Assembly (NCBI GenBank): GCA_027621365.1
Contig: JAQCBH010000003.1
Location: 1 to 64,000, forward strand
Length of the DNA: 64,000 nucleotides
Direction: 5' to 3'
Source of the DNA: Bacteroidota bacterium
GTDB taxonomy: Bacteria > Bacteroidota > Bacteroidia > NS11-12g > UBA955
The position numbers and the translations under genes are program-made. The notes beneath the pieces were generated by a model. That model ran no database searches. It was given only the letters and a program-made list of their open reading frames with translations, and was not told where the DNA came from. The stretch's first letter is position 1, and every line of letters starts with the position of its first letter. Shown one piece after another: positions 53,133 to 63,459 of this stretch.

Positions 53133-54761
53133 ATGAACGGATTTTTCAATACTCCCCCCGCTGTCAATGAACCTGTATATGCTTATGCCCCTGGTTCGGC
53201 TGAACGTGCGCATTTGAAAGCGGCATTGGCCGAGGCCCGTGCCCAAGAACTGGATGTTCCTATGTTCATCGGTTCAGAAGAAGTGAGAACAGGCAAATTG
53301 CAGAGAATGTCTCCTCCTCATGACCACGCTCATACCTTGGGGCATTTTCATGTTGGCGATGCCTCTCATGTGAAACAAGCCATAGCGGCTGCCATGGCCG
53401 CCAAGCCCGCTTGGGAAGCCATGCCCTGGGAGCAACGCGCAGGGATTTTCTTGAAAGCAGCCGAGCTGTTTTCGAGCAAGTACCGCTACGCCATCAATGC
53501 CGCCACCATGTTGGCCCAAAGCAAGAATGCGTACCAAGCCGAAATCGATGCGGCTTGCGAATTGATTGATTTTTTGAACTTCAACGTTCAATTCATGACA
53601 GAGATTTACAGCGATCAACCACCGGCCCAGACCAAGGGTATTTGGAATCGCTTGGAATACAGACCCCTGGAGGGCTTTGTGTTCGCGGTTACTCCTTTCA
53701 ACTTTACGGCCATCAGCGGCAACTTGCCCACTGCTCCTGCCATGATGGGCAATGTAGTGGTATGGAAGCCTTCTGAAACTCAGGTCTATTCCGCCCAGTT
53801 GTTGATGCGTGTTTTCAAAGAAGCGGGATTGCCCGACGGTGTCATCAATTTGATTTATTCCCCCGGTCCTGAAACAGGTGATATCGTGTTCAAGCACCCT
53901 GAATTTTCGGGCTTGCACTTCACCGGTTCTACCGGCGTTTTCCGCACCATGTGGAAGTTGATTGGCGAGAATATAGCTACCTACAAGAGCTATCCTCGCA
54001 TAGTGGGAGAGACGGGTGGCAAGGACTTCATCTTGGCGCACGCTTCAGCTGATCAAAAGGCCTTGGTGGCCGCCATCATTCGCGGAGCCTTTGAATTCCA
54101 AGGTCAGAAATGTTCGGCCGCATCAAGGGTTTACATTCCCAAGAGCATTTGGCCCAATGTCAAGGAGATGCTGGTAGCAGAAATGGCTACGCTGAAAGTG
54201 GGACCCACTGAAGACTTTGGCAATTTTGTCAATGCGGTCATCGACGAGCGCGCTTTTGATAAGATTTCCTCCTACATCGATCAGGCGAAAAAAGACGGTG
54301 TTGAAGTTCTTTGCGGCGGATCATACGACAAGTCAAAGGGTTACTTCATTCAGCCCACCATTTTGATGGCACCTTCGGCTCGTTACCGCACCATGTGCGA
54401 AGAGATTTTCGGACCTGTTTTGACCATTTGGGTGTACGAGGATGCCGATTGGGCAAACATGTTTGAATTGGTCGATTCCACCAGCGAATACGCCTTGACC
54501 GGCGCCATCTTCTCTCAAGATCGCTACGCTGCCACCGAGGCTACTTGGGCCTTGAGAAACAGCGCAGGTAATTTCTATATCAACGACAAACCTACGGGCG
54601 CTGTGGTTGGTCAACAGCCTTTCGGCGGAGGCCGAGGTTCTGGAACCAACGACAAAGCCGGAGCCAAGGTCAACTTGCTTCGCTGGACCAGTCAGCGCAC
54701 CATCAAGGAAACCTTCAATCCTCCAACCGATTACCGATATCCCTTCCTCAGCGAGGAGTAA
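53133..54761 (+). CDS. pruA: L-glutamate gamma-semialdehyde (1-pyrroline-5-carboxylate) dehydrogenase
   Basis: FAVTPFNFTAISGNLPTAPAMMGNVVVWKPSETQ, GETGGKDFILAHASAD, EFQGQKCSAASRVYIP. Confidence 0.95.
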   Translation: MNGFFNTPPAVNEPVYAYAPGSAERAHLKAALAEARAQELDVPMFIGSEEVRTGKLQRMSPPHDHAHTLGHFHVGDASHVKQAIAAAMAAKPAWEAMPWEQRAGIFLKAAELFSSKYRYAINAATMLAQSKNAYQAEIDAACELIDFLNFNVQFMTEIYSDQPPAQTKGIWNRLEYRPLEGFVFAVTPFNFTAISGNLPTAPAMMGNVVVWKPSETQVYSAQLLMRVFKEAGLPDGVINLIYSPGPETGDIVFKHPEFSGLHFTGSTGVFRTMWKLIGENIATYKSYPRIVGETGGKDFILAHASADQKALVAAIIRGAFEFQGQKCSAASRVYIPKSIWPNVKEMLVAEMATLKVGPTEDFGNFVNAVIDERAFDKISSYIDQAKKDGVEVLCGGSYDKSKGYFIQPTILMAPSARYRTMCEEIFGPVLTIWVYEDADWANMFELVDSTSEYALTGAIFSQDRYAATEATWALRNSAGNFYINDKPTGAVVGQQPFGGGRGSGTNDKAGAKVNLLRWTSQRTIKETFNPPTDYRYPFLSEE

Positions 54762-54763
54762 AT

Positions 54764-54793
54764 AAAAAAGGCCCCGAAATCGGGGCCTTTTTT
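54764..54793. terminator. Bidirectional intrinsic terminator between pruA and aminotransferase gene
   Basis: AAAAAAGGCCCCGAAATCGGGGCCTTTTTT. Confidence 0.95.
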
Positions 54794-55622
54794 ATACGCT
54801 AGCGTTTAGTTGTTGATGCAGCACTTTGGACACGCTGCATTTGTAGGGCTTGCCCAAGTAGTTGTTCACCCACTCAATGCCCTTGATGGCTGAGGTGAAA
54901 AAGAGCTCATTCGCAGCAGTGACATCGGTTTCGGTGACGGGTCTTTCTTGAATGCTGTATCCGTAGGCGTCAGCGAGTTGCAACACGATGCGGCGCATAA
55001 CGCCATCAATGCCGTATTCGCTGATGGGAGGAGTGATCAAGAATTCGTCTTGCACCAAGAAAACGTTGGAATAGCGACCCTCGGCGACGCGGCCGTAATC
55101 GTTGAAAATCAGAACCTCATCCAGCTGCTTGGACTCTGCGTAAAGACCAGCCATGACGTACAGCAAAGCTGATTGAGTCTTCAGGGAACTGAGGTAATTG
55201 GAATTTTTGGTCAACTCTTTGAAGTGACCCACGTTCAATCCCTGCTCATTCCATGGGTATTGGGATTCTTGCAGAGGCGATAACTCCGCCACCCAATCGC
55301 AGTTCAATTCGCTAGGGGTATACAGGCCTTCTCCCTTGCGGTGAAAGCTCAAACGCAGTCGACAATGCTCCCAATTGCGCTCTTTGGCTTTGGCCAAAAT
55401 GGCTGTTTCCAGTTCTCCCGTTCCCAGAGCTTCTGGAAGATGCATGTGCAGCAACATGGCTGTTTTGTGCATGCGTTCCAAGTGCTGGGGCCAGTGGTAA
55501 AATCGACCGTCTCCGATTCGAATGCTCTCAAAAAAACCATCGCCGTAGCGGTGTGAACGGCTTTCAATCCCTAGTCCTTCATGGGCGGGACAACTGGTTC
55601 CATTGAGCAAGTATTCGGTCAT
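54792..55622 (-). CDS. Class IV (branched-chain/ADC lyase-like) PLP aminotransferase
   Basis: RSHRYGDGFFESIRI, LNGTSCPAHEG, NDYGRVAEGRYSNVFLVQDEFLITPP, GIDGVMRRIVL. Confidence 0.88.
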   Translation of the reverse strand: MTEYLLNGTSCPAHEGLGIESRSHRYGDGFFESIRIGDGRFYHWPQHLERMHKTAMLLHMHLPEALGTGELETAILAKAKERNWEHCRLRLSFHRKGEGLYTPSELNCDWVAELSPLQESQYPWNEQGLNVGHFKELTKNSNYLSSLKTQSALLYVMAGLYAESKQLDEVLIFNDYGRVAEGRYSNVFLVQDEFLITPPISEYGIDGVMRRIVLQLADAYGYSIQERPVTETDVTAANELFFTSAIKGIEWVNNYLGKPYKCSVSKVLHQQLNASV

Positions 55623-55625
55623 GGA

Positions 55626-56090
55626 TCAATGGCAGCAACTGCTTTTTTCGGGGCGTTTGTGATAAGCAAAAGAGAGGGTGTCGCCTTCAGGGCTGGCTTC
55701 CCACATGTGCATGGAGTCGCAGCAGGCGTAATCAACCGTAAAACGACGAATCAAGGGGGAGTCGATCGAAATGGCTTTGTTGGCCCAGCGATAATTGAAA
55801 ACCAAAACGGTTTGGCCCGCCTCGTTTTGTTCACGGGTATAGGTGCCCGCAGCATGCTTGTCGATGCCTTCGATGTCATATAGAAAAGCAGTGTCGGTGA
55901 GCAACAAACTGTCTAGCTCGCTGCAAGAGCCTATACTTGAACCATTTTTGTCAATGCTCAGGTAGGTGTAAGTACCCGGCCAGCTCCATTCATCGGATGG
56001 TTTGGGCATGGCTTCTTCTTCCGTGATGGGTGAGGAACACGCGGCCAATACAAGGCCGATGACCAGGGTTTTGAGGAAGTTCGTTTTCAT
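55626..56090 (-). CDS. Hypothetical lipoprotein
   Basis: LGLVLAACSSPITEEEAMPK lipobox. Confidence 0.7.
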   Translation of the reverse strand: MKTNFLKTLVIGLVLAACSSPITEEEAMPKPSDEWSWPGTYTYLSIDKNGSSIGSCSELDSLLLTDTAFLYDIEGIDKHAAGTYTREQNEAGQTVLVFNYRWANKAISIDSPLIRRFTVDYACCDSMHMWEASPEGDTLSFAYHKRPEKSSCCH

Positions 56091-56689
56091 GATGGATTGT
56101 TTCTGCGTGTGATTTCATCCCGAATTTGGGCAGCGCGTGTATAGTCTTCGTCTTGAATGGCTTCGTTGAGCTGCTGCTCCAATTCCTCCATGTCGAAATC
56201 TGCCCATTGGTCGTTTGATTCTGGCAAGTCTAGGTCAGATTCGTCAAATACCAATTCCTCTTCGGCTTCTGGGCCTTGAGAGTCATCTGAATAGCCCGCC
56301 TCTCTCAAAATCGATTCCTCGACAAAAATGGGGCACTTGAATTTTGTGGCCAGGGCAATGGCATCGCTGGTTCGGGAATCAAGTTGGCTGAATTTCTCTC
56401 CCGATTGCAGGGACAGAGTAGAGTAATAGATGCCTTCCTCGAGCTTGCTGATGCATACTTCCTTGAGCACCACGTGAAATTCACTCAGGGCCTGGGCGAA
56501 CAAATCGTGGGTGAGGGGGCGGCTGGGTTTCATGCCCTCCAATTCCATGGCTATGGCCTGGGCCTCGAAGGCGCCAATCAATACAGGTAGCTTTCGTTCC
56601 CCGTTGATTTCACCCAAAACCAAGGTGTAGGCCCCGTGTGAGTGGGCCGGTACGATGGTCTTGATTTCCAACTCAACCTGTTGGGACAT
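56087..56689 (-). CDS. Bifunctional nuclease family (DUF151) protein with C-terminal UVR motif
   Basis: VLGEINGERKLPVLIGAFEAQAIAMELEGMKPSRPLTHDL, SRTSDAIALATKFKCPIFV; EQQLNEAIQDEDYTRAAQIRDEI. Confidence 0.9.
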   Translation of the reverse strand: MSQQVELEIKTIVPAHSHGAYTLVLGEINGERKLPVLIGAFEAQAIAMELEGMKPSRPLTHDLFAQALSEFHVVLKEVCISKLEEGIYYSTLSLQSGEKFSQLDSRTSDAIALATKFKCPIFVEESILREAGYSDDSQGPEAEEELVFDESDLDLPESNDQWADFDMEELEQQLNEAIQDEDYTRAAQIRDEITRRNNPS

Positions 56690-56693
56690 GCGC

Positions 56694-57632
56694 TTACTTT
56701 GACGCGGCTATCAATTGGGGCAATACATCGAAGGCGTCGCCCACAATGCCGTAATCAGCGGCTTTGAAGAAAGGTGCTTCAGGATCTTTGTTGATGGCCA
56801 CAATGACTTTGCTAGAGCTAACTCCAGCCAGGTGCTGAATGGCTCCTGATATACCAACGGCAATGTACAAGTTGGGCTTGATGGTGATGCCTGTTTGACC
56901 CACGTGCTCGCTGTGGGGTCTCCATCCCATGTCGCTTACAGGCTTGGAACAAGCTGTGGCAGCACCCAAGTTCTGGGCCAAATCTTCAATCAATCCCCAG
57001 TGCTCAGGGCCTTTCAATCCGCGGCCACCAGAGACCACGACCTCGGCTTCTGTCAAGGGGATTTTGCCGGTTACTTTTTGAATCGAATCCACCACAATGT
57101 TAGACTCGCCTTGAGCCGTAATGCTTTGTAGCTCGGCTTGGCCACCCCATTGCTTGATTTCAAAGGAATTGGGAGTCAAAGCCAACACCTTGACAGAGCT
57201 TTTCAACTGAACCCAAGCGAAGGCTTTGCCTGAAAACACACCGCGCTTCACCGAAAATCCATTGTCGGTATTGGGCATAGAAACCACGTTGCTCGCCATG
57301 TCAGCTTTCAATTGGAAGGCCACCCGTGGGGCCATTGATTTGCCACAATAAGTGTTGGAAATCAACACCAAGCTGGCGCCCAATTCCTGGCAAATGTGAG
57401 CGAAGGCCTGGCTCCAGGAATCGGAAGCAAAGGCTCCGTAATTCCCACTGGCCTGTACCACCTTGTGGGCTCCGTGCTGAGCCAAAATGTCGGCTTGTGC
57501 ATCTCCATCCATTTGAACGGCGATCACCGTCTCTTGGTTTTGTTCGGCTATGCTGCGGCCAGCTGAAAGGGCTTCTAGGCTGGACTTTTTGTATGCGCCA
57601 TCGGCGAACTCGGCAAAAACTACAATTGACAT
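56694..57632 (-). CDS. etfA: Electron transfer flavoprotein alpha subunit
   Basis: VVSGGRGLKGPEHWGLIEDLAQNLGAATACSKPVSDMGW, GQTGITIKPNLYIAVGISGAIQHLAG. Confidence 0.95.
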   Translation of the reverse strand: MSIVVFAEFADGAYKKSSLEALSAGRSIAEQNQETVIAVQMDGDAQADILAQHGAHKVVQASGNYGAFASDSWSQAFAHICQELGASLVLISNTYCGKSMAPRVAFQLKADMASNVVSMPNTDNGFSVKRGVFSGKAFAWVQLKSSVKVLALTPNSFEIKQWGGQAELQSITAQGESNIVVDSIQKVTGKIPLTEAEVVVSGGRGLKGPEHWGLIEDLAQNLGAATACSKPVSDMGWRPHSEHVGQTGITIKPNLYIAVGISGAIQHLAGVSSSKVIVAINKDPEAPFFKAADYGIVGDAFDVLPQLIAASK

Positions 57633-57633
57633 A

Positions 57634-58365
57634 TTAAATTACTTTGGCTTCGTTTTTCAACAAATCGATCAACTGAGCGGCTTGGCTAGGATCGATCAAC
57701 TTTACTCCTTGTTTGGGTGCGGGCAATTCGAATTGCTCGCAATGGGCTCCTGTAGTAGCTCCTTGAGCGTCGAGAACGGTCAAGGGCTTGGTGCGGGCGG
57801 CCATGATTCCGCGCATATTGGGGATGCGGGGCTCGCACAAATCCTTCTGAGCGCTGGCGACGCAAGGGCCTTGAACGTGCAAACTTTCTTTGCCTCCGTC
57901 GATGTCGCGATCAAAGCTCCAGCTTCCATTTTCAAAATCGATGCGGGTGACCACGTTAACCGATGGGCGGTTCAAAGCCGCTCCCAACAGACCACAGACC
58001 ATGCCTCCGTTGTAATCAATGCTCTCACGACCGGTCAATACCAAGTCGTACTCGGCAGCGATGTGGGCCAGTTCAGCAGCCACTTGTTGGGCATCAGTGG
58101 GTTGAGCGTTGATGCGCAGGGCAGAATCGGCTCCCATGCTCAAGGCTTTGCGAATCACGGCTTCGCTGTCGGCGAGGCCAACGTGAGCAACCGTTACGGT
58201 TCCGGAATTGGCTTCTGCCAGTTCCAAGCCTCGGGTCAAGGCCAATTCGTCATAGGGATTCAGAATGAATTGCACACCGGCGGTTTGAAAGGCCGTGTTG
58301 TTGTCAGTGAATCCAATTTTGGTGGTGGTATCGGGGACCACGCTAATGCAAACCAATATTTTCAT
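57634..58365 (-). CDS. etfB: Electron transfer flavoprotein beta subunit
   Basis: MKILVCISVVPDTTTKI, LNPYDELALTRGLELAE, LVLTGRESIDYNGGMV. Confidence 0.95.
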   Translation of the reverse strand: MKILVCISVVPDTTTKIGFTDNNTAFQTAGVQFILNPYDELALTRGLELAEANSGTVTVAHVGLADSEAVIRKALSMGADSALRINAQPTDAQQVAAELAHIAAEYDLVLTGRESIDYNGGMVCGLLGAALNRPSVNVVTRIDFENGSWSFDRDIDGGKESLHVQGPCVASAQKDLCEPRIPNMRGIMAARTKPLTVLDAQGATTGAHCEQFELPAPKQGVKLIDPSQAAQLIDLLKNEAKVI

Positions 58366-58473
58366 GCGTTGTCAATAGCCCAAATGATGGGATTTTGTAC
58401 TCCTGCAAAAATAGCAAAAAACGATGGGTTTTGTTTGCTGACTAGCCCGCTGGTCGTAGATTCGCTTTCGGTC

Positions 58474-59796
58474 ATGCGCATTCATTTTATTGCCATTGGG
58501 GGAGCGGTTATGCACAACTTGGCTCTCGAGTTGCAAGCCTTAGGGCATCAAGTAAGCGGAAGCGACGATGAAATCTTTGATCCGGCACGCAGCCGTTTGG
58601 CCGATGCGGGCTTGTTGTCCGCTGAATTTGGCTGGTTTCCAGAGCGCCTACAGGAAATAGACCAAGTCATTGTAGGTATGCATGCTAGGGCCGATAACCC
58701 TGAATTGTTGACGGCACAGGAGTTGGGCATTCCGGTCTTTTCTTTCCCCTCTTATATTTATGAGCATGCCAAACAAAAGACCCGCGTGGTTATCGCCGGT
58801 TCACATGGCAAAACCACATCGACCGCCATGCTCATGCACGTGCTCAAATCCTGTGAAATGGACTTTGACTATTTGGTGGGTAGCCAATTGCCGGGTTATG
58901 AGCGAATGGTTCACTTGTCGAACGCCCCCATCATCTTGATCGAAGGAGATGAGTATTTGACCTCTCCCTTGGATCCGCGCTCCAAATTCATGCATTACAA
59001 GCCCCATCTGACCATGATTACGGGCATAGCGTGGGATCACATCAATGTATTTCCCACCGAAGAAATGTATCAAAACCAGTTCGATTCTTATTTGAGCACC
59101 TGTTTGGGCCCAGCCTACGTGTATCAAGGAGATGAGGCCTTGGTCAATATTGCACAGCATCACGCTCATGCTGAAACCTACCAGGCTCCAGCCTTCGGGT
59201 ATCATTCTTCTGGCCAAGCATGGGTAAAAGTGGAAAACGAAACCATCACTCTTTCGTTTTACGGCAAGCACAACATTGAAAATGCGGCGGGCGTGGTTCG
59301 TCTAGCCCAGCAATTGGGTATCGGGGAGACTGATGCGTGGAAAGCTTTGTCGAGTTTTCCTGGAACGGCCAAGCGCCTAGAAACCATTGCCCAAACAAGC
59401 AGAGGTGTGTTGATTCGCGATTTTGCTCACGCTCCTAGCAAAGTGGCCGCAAGTGTGGCTGCCGTGCGTGAACGACATCCGAACGAATCGGTATTGGCGC
59501 TATTGGAATTGCATACGTTTTCGAGCTTGAATCCTGAATTCATGCCTCGTTACAAAGGCACCTTGGGGCCAGCTGATCAGCGTTGGGTTTTGTACGATCC
59601 CCATGTGTTTGCCTTGAAAAAAATGGACATCCCTTCGGCTGAAGAAATGCAAGCTCGACTGGGTGCTGATGTTCGCTTGTTTGCCGATGCGGAATCGCTG
59701 GGTCAAGCCTTGAAACAAGAGCAAAGCCAAGTTTGGCTGATCATGAGTTCAGGCAATGTAGGGGGCTTAGATCTGAAATCTCTTTTCTCTGAATAG
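58474..59796 (+). CDS. mpl: UDP-N-acetylmuramate:L-alanyl-gamma-D-glutamyl-meso-diaminopimelate ligase (Mpl-like Mur ligase)
   Basis: MRIHFIAIGGAVMHNLALELQALGHQVSGSDDEIFDP, VVIAGSHGKTTSTAMLMHVL, IEGDEYLTSPLDPRSKF. The 57550 ORF start is an upstream read-through. Confidence 0.9.
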   Translation: MRIHFIAIGGAVMHNLALELQALGHQVSGSDDEIFDPARSRLADAGLLSAEFGWFPERLQEIDQVIVGMHARADNPELLTAQELGIPVFSFPSYIYEHAKQKTRVVIAGSHGKTTSTAMLMHVLKSCEMDFDYLVGSQLPGYERMVHLSNAPIILIEGDEYLTSPLDPRSKFMHYKPHLTMITGIAWDHINVFPTEEMYQNQFDSYLSTCLGPAYVYQGDEALVNIAQHHAHAETYQAPAFGYHSSGQAWVKVENETITLSFYGKHNIENAAGVVRLAQQLGIGETDAWKALSSFPGTAKRLETIAQTSRGVLIRDFAHAPSKVAASVAAVRERHPNESVLALLELHTFSSLNPEFMPRYKGTLGPADQRWVLYDPHVFALKKMDIPSAEEMQARLGADVRLFADAESLGQALKQEQSQVWLIMSSGNVGGLDLKSLFSE

Positions 59797-59800
59797 GGTC

Positions 59801-62740
59801 TTAGGGCAAATACTGATAGACCGTTTGTAAGAGATCGCCCCGAACGCCTTTTTGAATCAGGCCTTTGTTGGAGTCACTGGGGTAAGTGCGATTGCTCAAG
59901 AATACAAAAACGAGATCACGGTTGGGGTCTGTCCAAGCCCAAGTGCCGGTGAATCCGCTGTGACCAAATAGGGAAGAAGGGGCTCCTTCAAAAATGTTGT
60001 TTTTGCCGTTGCTGCGGTCAAAACCTAAGCCCCGGTGGTTCTTGCTGCTGTAGGCCTTGCTGAATTGCTTGATGGTAGCCTCGTTCAAATATCGACGATT
60101 TTGGTAGATCCCGCCGTCGCAGAACATTTGGAACAGGGCCGCCAATTCATGGGCATTGCTAAACAAACCGGCATTGCCCGAAACACCGCCTAAAACAGCC
60201 GCACTTGGGTCGTGAACAATGCCACAAATTCGCTGTCGCGGCCAAGTGCCCTCATAGCCCGAAGGCACACACCAATAGTCCATTCCTTTTTCTTCGGGCA
60301 GAAAACCAAAATGGGTCAACCCCATGGGGCTATAAAACAAAGAGTCAACGTATCTATTGAGTGAACATTGGCTCATGTACTCTACCCATTTGCCCATGAT
60401 GATCATGTTCAGGTCGCTGTATATATATCGAGGGTGTGGGTCGGGTTTTTCGTTTTGAATCCAAGTCCACGCCGAATCGCTCCAACGGGCTTCGACAAAA
60501 CAGGAATTGCTCAAAGCCAACTGGTATTGGGAATCAGCCTGAATGCGATGTTCGGCCCCTTGGCTCTTCATGGTGTTGAAAAAGGACAAAAAGGCGGGTA
60601 GGCCGCTTTGGTGGGTCAAAAATGCACTCATGGGCAAATGTCCCCATGGCGTGTTACTAGCCTCGGGCCATACCTTGGATAATGCTGTGCTGGGAGCAAT
60701 CTTTTTCTCTTGGCAGAGCTGCATGACCGCCAGAGTGGTGGCGGCGACTTTGGTGATGCTCGCCAAGTCGAAGACATGTTCAAAGCTGAGGTTTCGTGGT
60801 CCCAAATGAAGCTGTTCATCGGCATCAATGCTACCTGCGGCCTGCTGGTAGACTACTTGGCCATGGTGCATGACCACGCATTGGGCGGCCGGAAAGTCTC
60901 CCTCTGAAAGTGCTCGATTGATGCGTTCATCGAGCTGAGTGGCTAGAAGGCGATAGGCCGTTGATGTGTTTTGGGCCTTCTGTGCTTGAATATGACCTGT
61001 TTCCCATAGGGGAATGGACGATGTTTGTTTGGCGCAATATCCGGCCGGGAACCTCGAATTCAAGGTGGCAGGAAGTTGAGCGCCTCCGCACATTCGGCCA
61101 TACAGGGCTTCGGCAGCAAAGGCCAAACTGCGCGAATCGTTTTCATAACTCAACAACACGGGAACTCGATTGTAGAGGCCCAGGCTTCGAAGGGCATAGG
61201 GGTTTCCGGCGTGCAAAAGGGCGGTTTGCTTGGGGTCTCGTGACGACAACCAAGTGACCAAGGCCGCTGGAAGTTCTCGGCTGGTTTTGCCCCAAATTTC
61301 GGGTTCGGTATGGGCCAAAAGAACAAAGCAGTCAGCCGGAAATTCTTGTATTTCGGCCATGATATCAGACGGCGAAGCATTGTAGGGAACGGAGCTAACG
61401 AACCAGTGCCCATTTTGCATCAAGGCATCAATCAACTGGGAATCCAAGACATCGTTGGCTGACTTGCCTTCTGGAACCCATTGGAGCAACAAGCCATGTT
61501 TGCCGCTGAAGGGTTGAAGGGGCAACTGATGGCTAGGGTCCAAGACCGACAAGCCGGGATAGGAGGGCTGAGGGGCCGACCATTGGTCTTGAAAATCCTG
61601 ATATATGGAAAGCAAGCTATCCACCAAGCTTTCGGTTTGAATGGGTTTGTAATACGCCAAGCCCGCTTGGTGTTTTTGAATCAGAATTCTACGGGCGTGC
61701 TGCCTGAGTTCAAGGCTATCCAATTTGCCCTGTCTAACGGCTGAAACAATGCTGTCAATCGCCACGCTGGCATCTTCGGGGAACAGCAATACGTCATTTC
61801 CGGCCTGTAGAGCCATGACACAGGCTGTGGCCGATTTGTATTTGCAAGAAACTCCTTTCATGTTCAAGGCATCTGTAATAATTAGGCCTTCAAAATGCAT
61901 GCTGTCCCTCAATAAATGGCGAACAACCGAAGGGGAGAGGGAACTGGGCAAGCCGGGTTCGGCTTCGAGAGCGGGGATTTCCAGGTGAGCCACCATGATG
62001 GATGCTACCCCGTTGTCAATGCAGGATTGAAAGGGTTTCAAATGCGATTGCAACTGAGTTCGGTTATCCGTGACAATGGGCAATTCTTTGTGAGAGTCTG
62101 ATGCGGTGTTTCCATGGCCCGGAAAGTGTTTGGCGCAAGCCAGAATTCCCTGCTCTTGCATGCCTTGGATTTGAGACATGGCCATTCGGGCTACTTTGTC
62201 TGGGTTTTCTCCAAAGCTTCGAAATCCAATGATGGGGTTGTCTGGGTTGGTGTTAACATCGACCACCGGTCCAAAACTGATGTGCACACCGAGCAGTCGA
62301 CATTCTTTGCCCAATGAGCGACCCAGTTCCAAGGCGAGGGCTTCGTCATCAGCCGCGCCCATGCTAATGGCAAAGGGATATTTGGGCAAGTCGTTTAATC
62401 GCATGCTCAAGCCCCATTCGGCATCCATGCCAATCAACAAGGGTATTTGACTTTGTTGCTGGTAGAAATTGCTCAGGTAGGCTTGGTCCAGCGGATGACC
62501 CTGAAAAAAGATGATTCCGCCGATGCCCAATTCTTCAACGTTTTTAAGCAAATCCGGACGAATGCTGCGGTCGCGAGACCAAGCGGGCATCATGAGGGTT
62601 TGGGCGGCCATTCGCTCCAAACTCATCGTTCTTAGCAGACTGTCAGCCCACTTTTGAGCCGCGACAGAGGACGCTTTTTGAGCCCACAAAAAGGAAGGGA
62701 CGCAAACCAAGCACAGCCAAAAGATCTGTCGCAAACGCAT
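59801..62740 (-). CDS. GH3 glycosidase fused to a C-terminal class C beta-lactamase-like serine hydrolase
   Basis: GMDAEWGLSMRL, ACAKHFPGHGNTASDSHKELP, TDALNMKGV (GH3); FDLASITKVAATT, YSDLN, GHSGFTGT (serine hydrolase). Confidence 0.92.
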   Translation of the reverse strand: MRLRQIFWLCLVCVPSFLWAQKASSVAAQKWADSLLRTMSLERMAAQTLMMPAWSRDRSIRPDLLKNVEELGIGGIIFFQGHPLDQAYLSNFYQQQSQIPLLIGMDAEWGLSMRLNDLPKYPFAISMGAADDEALALELGRSLGKECRLLGVHISFGPVVDVNTNPDNPIIGFRSFGENPDKVARMAMSQIQGMQEQGILACAKHFPGHGNTASDSHKELPIVTDNRTQLQSHLKPFQSCIDNGVASIMVAHLEIPALEAEPGLPSSLSPSVVRHLLRDSMHFEGLIITDALNMKGVSCKYKSATACVMALQAGNDVLLFPEDASVAIDSIVSAVRQGKLDSLELRQHARRILIQKHQAGLAYYKPIQTESLVDSLLSIYQDFQDQWSAPQPSYPGLSVLDPSHQLPLQPFSGKHGLLLQWVPEGKSANDVLDSQLIDALMQNGHWFVSSVPYNASPSDIMAEIQEFPADCFVLLAHTEPEIWGKTSRELPAALVTWLSSRDPKQTALLHAGNPYALRSLGLYNRVPVLLSYENDSRSLAFAAEALYGRMCGGAQLPATLNSRFPAGYCAKQTSSIPLWETGHIQAQKAQNTSTAYRLLATQLDERINRALSEGDFPAAQCVVMHHGQVVYQQAAGSIDADEQLHLGPRNLSFEHVFDLASITKVAATTLAVMQLCQEKKIAPSTALSKVWPEASNTPWGHLPMSAFLTHQSGLPAFLSFFNTMKSQGAEHRIQADSQYQLALSNSCFVEARWSDSAWTWIQNEKPDPHPRYIYSDLNMIIMGKWVEYMSQCSLNRYVDSLFYSPMGLTHFGFLPEEKGMDYWCVPSGYEGTWPRQRICGIVHDPSAAVLGGVSGNAGLFSNAHELAALFQMFCDGGIYQNRRYLNEATIKQFSKAYSSKNHRGLGFDRSNGKNNIFEGAPSSLFGHSGFTGTWAWTDPNRDLVFVFLSNRTYPSDSNKGLIQKGVRGDLLQTVYQYLP

Positions 62741-62925
62741 ACATACAAAGCAAGAGAAAGCCCCTTGATTTTGTGAATTTTTCTATGCCATGTGTGTGGA
62801 AAAATCGAGGGGGTGGTGGCCACATTGAAAAAAACACAGAAATTGTGCTCCTGAAAGCCACGTTTTCATCGATTGAATTGTCAAAGCATTGATAGACATC
62901 GTTGGAATCAATATGAGACTATTCA

Positions 62926-63459
62926 ATGACCGAACAGGAACTGGTAGAGGGATGCATCAAAGAGGATCGGAAATGCCAGGAAATCCTGTGGAGTCAGTAT
63001 TCCCAGAAACTGTTTTCCTTGGCGATGCGCTATTGCCAAAACCAAGAAGAAGCTGAAGATGCCCTGATGGAATCTTTTGTTAAGATATACAACAACTTGC
63101 CCAAGTTTCGCTTCCAAAGCAGTTTGGAAACTTGGATGCGTCGCGTCACTGTCAACGTGTGCATCAACAAAATCAGAGCGAGAAAAGTGAGTTTTGATTC
63201 CATTGACGACAAGGCCATTGACCTGCCTAGCAGTGACAAGTCTTTTGAACGTTTGCATGTAGAACAATTATTGAAGCTAGTAGGCCTGTTGCCAGAGGGC
63301 TACAAAGCGGTATTCAATATGTACGCCATCGAAGGGTTTTCACACAAAGAAATTGCTCAAACCATGGGAATTGATGAAGGCACTAGCCGGTCTCAATTTG
63401 CCAAAGCCCGAAAGGCTTTGCAGTCCATGCTCGATAAATTGGAAGGAGGAAAGTCGTGA
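62926..63459 (+). CDS. ECF-type RNA polymerase sigma factor
   Basis: LFSLAMRYCQNQEEAEDALMESFVKIYNNL, GFSHKEIAQTMGIDEGTSRSQFAKARKAL. Confidence 0.94.
   Translation: MTEQELVEGCIKEDRKCQEILWSQYSQKLFSLAMRYCQNQEEAEDALMESFVKIYNNLPKFRFQSSLETWMRRVTVNVCINKIRARKVSFDSIDDKAIDLPSSDKSFERLHVEQLLKLVGLLPEGYKAVFNMYAIEGFSHKEIAQTMGIDEGTSRSQFAKARKALQSMLDKLEGGKS

Noticed and set aside
53274-54041. 255-aa minus ORF antisense to pruA
   Set aside because: Shadow ORF without domain signatures.
57550-58473. N-terminal extension of the mpl ORF
   Set aside because: Extension is antisense to etfB; the Mur ligase fold begins at MRIHFIAIGG (58474).
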